Of a stretch of 64,000 nucleotides of DNA, positions 59,236 through 64,000 are shown piece by piece. The notes beneath the pieces are model-generated. The model was given only the letters and a program-made list of their open reading frames with translations, made no database searches and was not told the DNA's origin. Position 1 is the first letter of the stretch, and every line of letters starts with the position of its first letter. Where the stretch lies: assembly GCF_036746095.1 (NCBI RefSeq), contig NZ_DAIOEU010000001.1:62001-126000 (forward strand). Direction: 5' to 3'. The DNA is from Dyella_B sp036746095. Its GTDB lineage: Bacteria; Pseudomonadota; Gammaproteobacteria; Xanthomonadales; Rhodanobacteraceae. Position numbers and translations under genes: made by a program.

Positions 59236-61299
59236 ATGGTGCGCTCCTTTACCCACAAGCACCACCGCGTTTCGATTCAGAGGACAAGTATCGTGCGGAT
59301 TGCATGCATGGCAGCAGCGTTGGCTTTGGCCGGGGTTTCTTTGGCTTGGGGCGGCGGCTCGGCCTGGGCGCAAGGTGCGCCCGCGCCGGGACAGATCTTG
59401 ATTAGCGGCGTACCGGCATCGGCGCCGGACATCCAGAAAATCATCGACGGTGAATACCGGAAGGCAGCGGGAGCAGGGGCGCCGGATCATGCGCACCTGC
59501 AGGCGCTGGCCGAGCGCATTACCGCGGCTTTGCAGAAGGCGGGCTACCCGCAAGCGCATGCTTACCTGGCCGACCAGTTCGCCACGTACAGCCTGGGGCC
59601 GCCGGCGAAGACTGCGCGCCCCGCCAATGCAGAGGCGGCCGCCAGCGCGGTGGCGTCGGCAAGCGAAGAGGGCAATGCCTCGCTGGCATCGGCGCCTAGC
59701 GCAGCGGGCGTGGTGCCGCCGGTAAGCCAGCGCGAAAGCAGCGCGCAGAAGATTGCCGTACGCGGCTTCCGTATTGACGGCGTGGGCGATCACCCGGCTG
59801 CGGGCATCACCTTCGACAGCATCCAGGCACTGGTCAACGACCAGTACCGCGCGCTGGGCGGCAGCTCCTCGCAACCGGCGATGCTCAGCTTTGCGCAGAT
59901 GCAAGGCGTGGCCGACAAGATTACCGAGCGCTATCGCAAGGCCGGCTTCATCGTGGCCGACGCCTTCCTGCCGGCGCAGACCATCGGCAGCGACCAGATG
60001 GTGCAGATCCAGATCCTGGAAGGGCGCGTCGGGCGCATCATCGTCAAGGGCAACAAGCGTTATTACGCCGACGTGATCGCTGCACCGGCGCAGCAACTGA
60101 AAGACAAACCGCTGCAAAAGAGCACGGTGGATTCCGCGCTGCTGTATGTGCGCGATCTGCCGGGCGTGACGGTTGCTTCCACGTTTCAGCCGGGCCGGCA
60201 AACGGGCGACACCGACCTGGTCATGGTCGCGCACGAGGCGAAGAATCCGTTCACCTTTACGCTGGGTGCGGACGATTACGGCACCTCGCTCACTGGCCGC
60301 TATCGCGCATTGGCCGGCGTGACGTGGAACAGCCCGCTGGGCATTGGCGACAGCTTGTCGGCCAATGTGGACTACGCGCTGGATCCCAACCAGAACGCCT
60401 ACGGTTCGCTGGCCTATACCGCGCCGCTGGTGGTGGTGCCCGGGTTGAGCATGACCGGTGGCGTGACGCGCAGCGAATTGCAGATCAGTTCCGACGGTTT
60501 TGCCGCCTTGAGAGTACGCGGCCCGACCACGACGCAGTTCGCCGGCAGCGACTGGAAGTTCCTCAATACCGACGACATGAAGATGCAGGCGACGCTGCAC
60601 GTCATGCGCGAAGAATCCAAGCTGAGCACGCAAGGCATGCAGCTGTCGGACGAGCGCTTCAACGTGCTGGAGCTTGGCTATGCCATGAACCACACCGACC
60701 GGCGTTTCCACGGCGTGGACCTGTTGCAGGTGGACGTGCGCAAATCGCTCAACGACCAGTCGAAGGAACCGGACCTGGTTGCGCCCAACCACGCGCATGA
60801 TTTCACCGTGGCGAAGGTGTCGTACACGCGCCTGCAGTTCCTGACGCCATCGCAGCGCTTGTATTTCAAGTTCACCGGCCAGTGGACGCCGGATGCCCTG
60901 GTGCCGATGGAGCAGTTCGTGATCGGCGGTCCGGACAGCGTGCGCTCGTATCCGATTGCCGATGGCCTAAGCGATCGCGGTTACTACACTTCGCTCGAAT
61001 ACCACGTGGACGCGCCGTTCATCGGCAACAAGCCGTCGCCGTTCTACGCGCGTCCCTGGCGCGAAGTGCTTGAGCTGGAAACCTTCCTGGATTACGCCCG
61101 CGGCTTTACCGCCGGCGCCGATCACAGCAGCACGGTTCCGCCGCTCAATTTCAGCGGTTTCGGTGCCGGTTTCATTTTCCGCATTCCACAGTTCCACCAC
61201 TTCGAATTCCATCTCGACGGTGCGATACCCCTGGGCAGCCAGGCGGCAACGGATCGTCACGGTTACCACGTATACGGACGTATGGGCTTGACGTTCTAA
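59236..61299 (+). CDS. TpsB outer-membrane transporter (FhaC/ShlB family)
   Basis: 687 residues from the chosen start. Exports the neighbouring TpsA across the outer membrane. A long signal peptide (IACMAAALALAGVSLAWGG ... AWAQG) is followed by POTRA-type domains (IAVRGFRIDGVGDH ... ERYRKAGFIVADAFLP; ILEGRVGRIIVKGNKRYY; VDSALLYVRDLPGVTVAST), and a C-terminal beta-barrel with the conserved GGPDSVRSYP (VRGY-type tip motif) and a final strand ending GRMGLTF. The frame is open from 59167; ATG 59236 has GGGGAG upstream and a more normal signal length. The TpsA gene begins ten bases after the stop. Confidence 0.92.
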   Translation: MVRSFTHKHHRVSIQRTSIVRIACMAAALALAGVSLAWGGGSAWAQGAPAPGQILISGVPASAPDIQKIIDGEYRKAAGAGAPDHAHLQALAERITAALQKAGYPQAHAYLADQFATYSLGPPAKTARPANAEAAASAVASASEEGNASLASAPSAAGVVPPVSQRESSAQKIAVRGFRIDGVGDHPAAGITFDSIQALVNDQYRALGGSSSQPAMLSFAQMQGVADKITERYRKAGFIVADAFLPAQTIGSDQMVQIQILEGRVGRIIVKGNKRYYADVIAAPAQQLKDKPLQKSTVDSALLYVRDLPGVTVASTFQPGRQTGDTDLVMVAHEAKNPFTFTLGADDYGTSLTGRYRALAGVTWNSPLGIGDSLSANVDYALDPNQNAYGSLAYTAPLVVVPGLSMTGGVTRSELQISSDGFAALRVRGPTTTQFAGSDWKFLNTDDMKMQATLHVMREESKLSTQGMQLSDERFNVLELGYAMNHTDRRFHGVDLLQVDVRKSLNDQSKEPDLVAPNHAHDFTVAKVSYTRLQFLTPSQRLYFKFTGQWTPDALVPMEQFVIGGPDSVRSYPIADGLSDRGYYTSLEYHVDAPFIGNKPSPFYARPWREVLELETFLDYARGFTAGADHSSTVPPLNFSGFGAGFIFRIPQFHHFEFHLDGAIPLGSQAATDRHGYHVYGRMGLTF

Positions 61300-61309
61300 G
61301 GAGGCCATC

Positions 61310-64000
61310 ATGAATACGAGCATTGGCAAGCAGCAGCACACGTCACGTCACGCGCATGGATTGCCGGCCCTGCGACGCAAGTTGTTACCGGCCAGCCTGA
61401 TTTCCCTGCTGGGGCTTTTCGCCTGCGGCGGCGAAGCGTTTGCGGGCGGCCACGTTGCGGCGAACACCACGCCGACCGGCGGTTCGATCGTCGGCGGCAG
61501 CGGTTCGATCGCACAGAACGGCGCCAACACCACCGTCGTGCAGAAATCGCAGATGCTGGCGTTGAACTGGCAGACCTTCAACGTTGGCGAAAACGCCTCG
61601 GTCATCTTCAAGCAGCCATCGTTCACCTCGGTGGCGCTCAACCGCATTCTCGACCAGAACGCCAGCCAGATCTTCGGCCACGTCAATGCGAACGGCCAGA
61701 TCTTCCTGATCAACACGCACGGCATCATCTTCGGCCGCAATTCGCAGGTGAATGTCGGCGGCCTGGTGGCGAGCACGCTGGATTTGACGCCCAGTGATTT
61801 TCTGGCGAACCATTTCAATCTCGACGCACATGGCGGCAGCGCCGGCATCGTCAATCACGGCACCATCGAAGCGGCCAGCGGCGGCTCGATAAATCTCATC
61901 GGCGGAAAGGTCGCCAACGATGGCCTTATCGTCGCCAACTACGGGCACATCAATCTCGACGGCGCCGACCGCGCCGTGCTCGATTTCGACGGCGATGGCT
62001 TGATCAATGTGCAGGTTACCGGTGCGCTGCAAAAGCGCCTGGATGCCGACGAAGCGGCGGTTACCAACAAAGGCGCGTTGAAAGCGGACAACGGTACGGT
62101 GGTGCTGCAGGCTTCCGCGGCGAAGGATCTGTTCACCGACCTGGTGAACAATAGCGGCGTGATCCAGGCCGGCGGCATCAACACCAGTGGCGGCAAGGTG
62201 CAGTTGATTGCCAGCGGCGGCAATGCCGTTACCAGCGGCACCATCGATGTCTCCGGTGCCGAAGGCGGCAGCGTGCAGGTGCTGGCCGACCAGAACGTGG
62301 ACGTCAGCGGCGCGATAAATGCCTCCGGCGCCAACGGCGGTGGCAGCATTCGCATCGGCGGCGGCGCGCACGGCGGCGAAGGCTTGATGCAAGCGGCTAA
62401 CACCATCGTCGAAGCAGGCGCCACGTTGAATGCCGACGCCACGGCGAACGGTAATGGCGGCTCCATCGCGACGTGGGGCAGCCAGGGCAATACGGTTGCC
62501 GGCACTTTCAGTGCGCGTGGCGGCGCGAACGGCGGCAATGGCGGCAGCATCGAAACGTCGGGCGAACAGGTGCACATTGCCGATGGCACAAGCGTCAACA
62601 CGCTGGCGCCGCGAGGGCACAGTGGCAACTGGTTAATCGATCCGGTGGATTTCACCATAGCGGCCAGCGGTGGGGACATAACGGGCGCCTTGTTGAGTTC
62701 GCAGTTGGCCAATGGCAACGTGGCCATCCAATCCAGCAGTGGCACAGTTGGAGGAACGTCCGGCAACGTCAACGTCAACGACACGGTGAGCTGGAGCAGC
62801 CATACGCTCACTTTGACGGCAGCCAACAACGTCAATATCAATGCCCCCGTAACGCTCACGGGAACAGCCAGCCTGGTGCTTGAGCCGTCAACGACCAATG
62901 GAAGCAGCAACGCCGTCGCCGGCGGCACCACCATCATTGGCAGCGCCGGCACGCTGACACTGGGAAGCAGCGGTGCGTCAATCCTTGGTGACCTGACCGA
63001 CAACGGCTCCCTGGTGTTCAACCAGGCTGGCAGTGCGAGCTACGGCGGAGTGATTTCGGGTTCGGGAACGTTAACCCAGCAAGGCGCGGGCACGTTGACG
63101 TTGACGGGCGCCAACACTTATACCGGCGGCACCACGATCGCAGCCGGCAGCAAACTGGCACTCTCCAGCAGTGGCAGCGTGGCCGATTCCAGCACGATTA
63201 ACGACAGCGGCACGTTTGACATCTCTGCTACCGGTGGAGCAAGCATCGTCAGCCTGGCCGGCAACGGAACGGTGACCTTGGGCGGAAACGCGCTGACCTT
63301 GAGCAACGCGGCCGGTACCTTCGGTGGCACTATTGTCGACGGCAATACCGGCGGCGGCAGTCTCGAGGTATTTCATGGCCAAGAGATTCTGTCCGGCACG
63401 AATACGTACACAGGCGCCACGACGATCGACAGCGGCGCCACGCTTGCACTGTCGGGCGCCGGCAGCATAGCCAGCCTGGCTGGTGTAAGCGATGCGGGCA
63501 TCTTCGACATCACCAACGCAACCGGCGGCGTCACTATCGCCAGCCTCTCGGGCAACGGGTCGGTAACCCTGGGCGGCAACACGCTGACGCTCAGCAATGC
63601 GTCGGATACCTTCAGTGGCGCGATCAGCGGCAACCTGGGTGCCCTGACTGTATCGGGCGGCACAGAAATACTGAGCGGCGCCAATAGCTACACGGGTGCT
63701 ACGACGATCGACAGCACCGGCACGCTCACGCTCTCGGGATCGGGCGCCGTGGCAAGCTCCAGCAAGATCGTCGACAACGGTACCTTGGACATTTCGACCA
63801 CGACCGGCGGAGCGAGCATCACCAGCCTGTCGGGCAGCGGGGCGGCGATTCTCGGCAGCAGGACGCTCACGCTGAGCAATGCCGCGGACACCTTCGGTGG
63901 TGCCATCAGCGGCAATGGTGGCGGGCTGATGCTGACGAGCGGTAACGAAACCCTGGGTGGCGCCAATACCTATACCGGCAACACCACGCTCAATAGCGGC
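61310..64000 (+). CDS. TpsA filamentous-haemagglutinin-like exoprotein (partial)
   Basis: 897 codons visible, running off the window. AGGAGG precedes the ATG. An extended signal peptide ends near GGEAFAGG. The TPS domain that TpsB recognises follows (SIAQNGANTTVVQ, LNWQTFNVGENASVIFKQP, LNRILDQNASQIFGHVNANG); the usual NPNG/NPHG turn reads NTHGIIFGRN here, while the NVGGLVAST motif is kept. Glycine-rich beta-helix repeats come next, then NWLIDPVDFTIA, a linker typical of large haemagglutinin-like proteins, and autotransporter-type GANTYTGGTTI repeats. Probably a surface adhesin; the C-terminus is not seen, so a toxin tip cannot be excluded. Confidence 0.9.
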   Translation, partial: MNTSIGKQQHTSRHAHGLPALRRKLLPASLISLLGLFACGGEAFAGGHVAANTTPTGGSIVGGSGSIAQNGANTTVVQKSQMLALNWQTFNVGENASVIFKQPSFTSVALNRILDQNASQIFGHVNANGQIFLINTHGIIFGRNSQVNVGGLVASTLDLTPSDFLANHFNLDAHGGSAGIVNHGTIEAASGGSINLIGGKVANDGLIVANYGHINLDGADRAVLDFDGDGLINVQVTGALQKRLDADEAAVTNKGALKADNGTVVLQASAAKDLFTDLVNNSGVIQAGGINTSGGKVQLIASGGNAVTSGTIDVSGAEGGSVQVLADQNVDVSGAINASGANGGGSIRIGGGAHGGEGLMQAANTIVEAGATLNADATANGNGGSIATWGSQGNTVAGTFSARGGANGGNGGSIETSGEQVHIADGTSVNTLAPRGHSGNWLIDPVDFTIAASGGDITGALLSSQLANGNVAIQSSSGTVGGTSGNVNVNDTVSWSSHTLTLTAANNVNINAPVTLTGTASLVLEPSTTNGSSNAVAGGTTIIGSAGTLTLGSSGASILGDLTDNGSLVFNQAGSASYGGVISGSGTLTQQGAGTLTLTGANTYTGGTTIAAGSKLALSSSGSVADSSTINDSGTFDISATGGASIVSLAGNGTVTLGGNALTLSNAAGTFGGTIVDGNTGGGSLEVFHGQEILSGTNTYTGATTIDSGATLALSGAGSIASLAGVSDAGIFDITNATGGVTIASLSGNGSVTLGGNTLTLSNASDTFSGAISGNLGALTVSGGTEILSGANSYTGATTIDSTGTLTLSGSGAVASSSKIVDNGTLDISTTTGGASITSLSGSGAAILGSRTLTLSNAADTFGGAISGNGGGLMLTSGNETLGGANTYTGNTTLNSG
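63107..64000 (+). repeat. Tandem 94-96-residue repeats in TpsA
   Basis: The block beginning G-A/T-N-x-YTG-x-TTI recurs at 63107, 63395, 63677 and 63959, i.e. every 288, 282 and 282 bases. Each unit continues through LSGSGSVA, a DISxxxGG turn, SLSGNGSVTLGGNTLTLSNA and a second short arm. These are passenger-associated beta-helix repeats; the array continues past the window. Confidence 0.85.

Noticed and set aside
59158..60798. Minus-strand open frame (546 codons) opposite the TpsB gene
   Set aside because: Shadow of a well-supported transporter gene.

Overview
The window is about 60% G+C, tightly packed, and looks like the chromosome of a gammaproteobacterium of the Lysobacterales (Xanthomonadales). 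A Dyella- or Luteibacter-like Rhodanobacteraceae is my best guess, from the minor-pilin operon layout, the PpkA/PppA/TagF-controlled type VI secretion system (T6SS) and the dense REP-like intergenic palindromes. The taxonomic call is inference. No rRNA, tRNA, CRISPR array, transposase or integrase gene was seen.

Layout. (1) 1-220: 3' end of a probable GH12 glucanase, then a strong hairpin oriented as terminator of the minus-strand operon that follows. (2) 415-7821, minus strand: type IV pilus operon pilE-fimT-pilV-pilW-pilX-pilY1. (3) 8265-14129: GT2 glycosyltransferase, LysM/TPR lipoprotein, a tail-anchored FHA protein plus HAMP-type Ser/Thr kinase pair, and two small genes. (4) 14429-58708: one large T6SS locus. 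(5) 59236-64000: two-partner secretion pair, TpsB transporter and a TpsA exoprotein that runs off the window.

The T6SS locus has a conserved core split into two blocks. Block one is tssB, tssC, hcp, tagJ, tssE, tssF, tssG and clpV. Block two is vgrG, a DUF6931-type gene, tagH, tssK, tssL (with OmpA domain), tssM, tagF, pppA and ppkA. TssA and TssJ were not found. Between and around the blocks lies an unusually large set of toxin-immunity cassettes: a GH104 lytic transglycosylase with a secreted partner; a Tse2/Tsi2 pair; a CAE...PCxxC deaminase-like protein with a tiny coupled ORF; an HExxH metalloprotease; a PD-(D/E)xK nuclease; two tandem proteins with CheD- and CNF-like Cys/His spacing; a PAAR tip; a class 3 lipase with a lipoprotein-like partner; a GH24-like muramidase followed by an LprI-domain (lysozyme-inhibitor-type) partner; a glycine-zipper (DUF6861-like) polymorphic effector with an unrecognised C-terminal domain; and a BPSL0067 amidase with a STY0301 partner.

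How it works together: TssBC/Hcp/VgrG/PAAR form the contractile tail, TssKLM/EFG the membrane complex and baseplate, and ClpV recycles the sheath. PpkA, PppA, TagH and TagF form a threonine-phosphorylation switch. TssL and PpkA share short acidic-x-Thr-h-V-(K/R)-P motifs that could be the phosphosites read by the FHA domain. Intergenic spaces carry several palindrome families, including three near-identical-length (116-119 bp) nested-palindrome elements. A second family brackets the tse2/tsi2 cassette and a small ORF, suggesting that cassettes are exchanged at these repeats.
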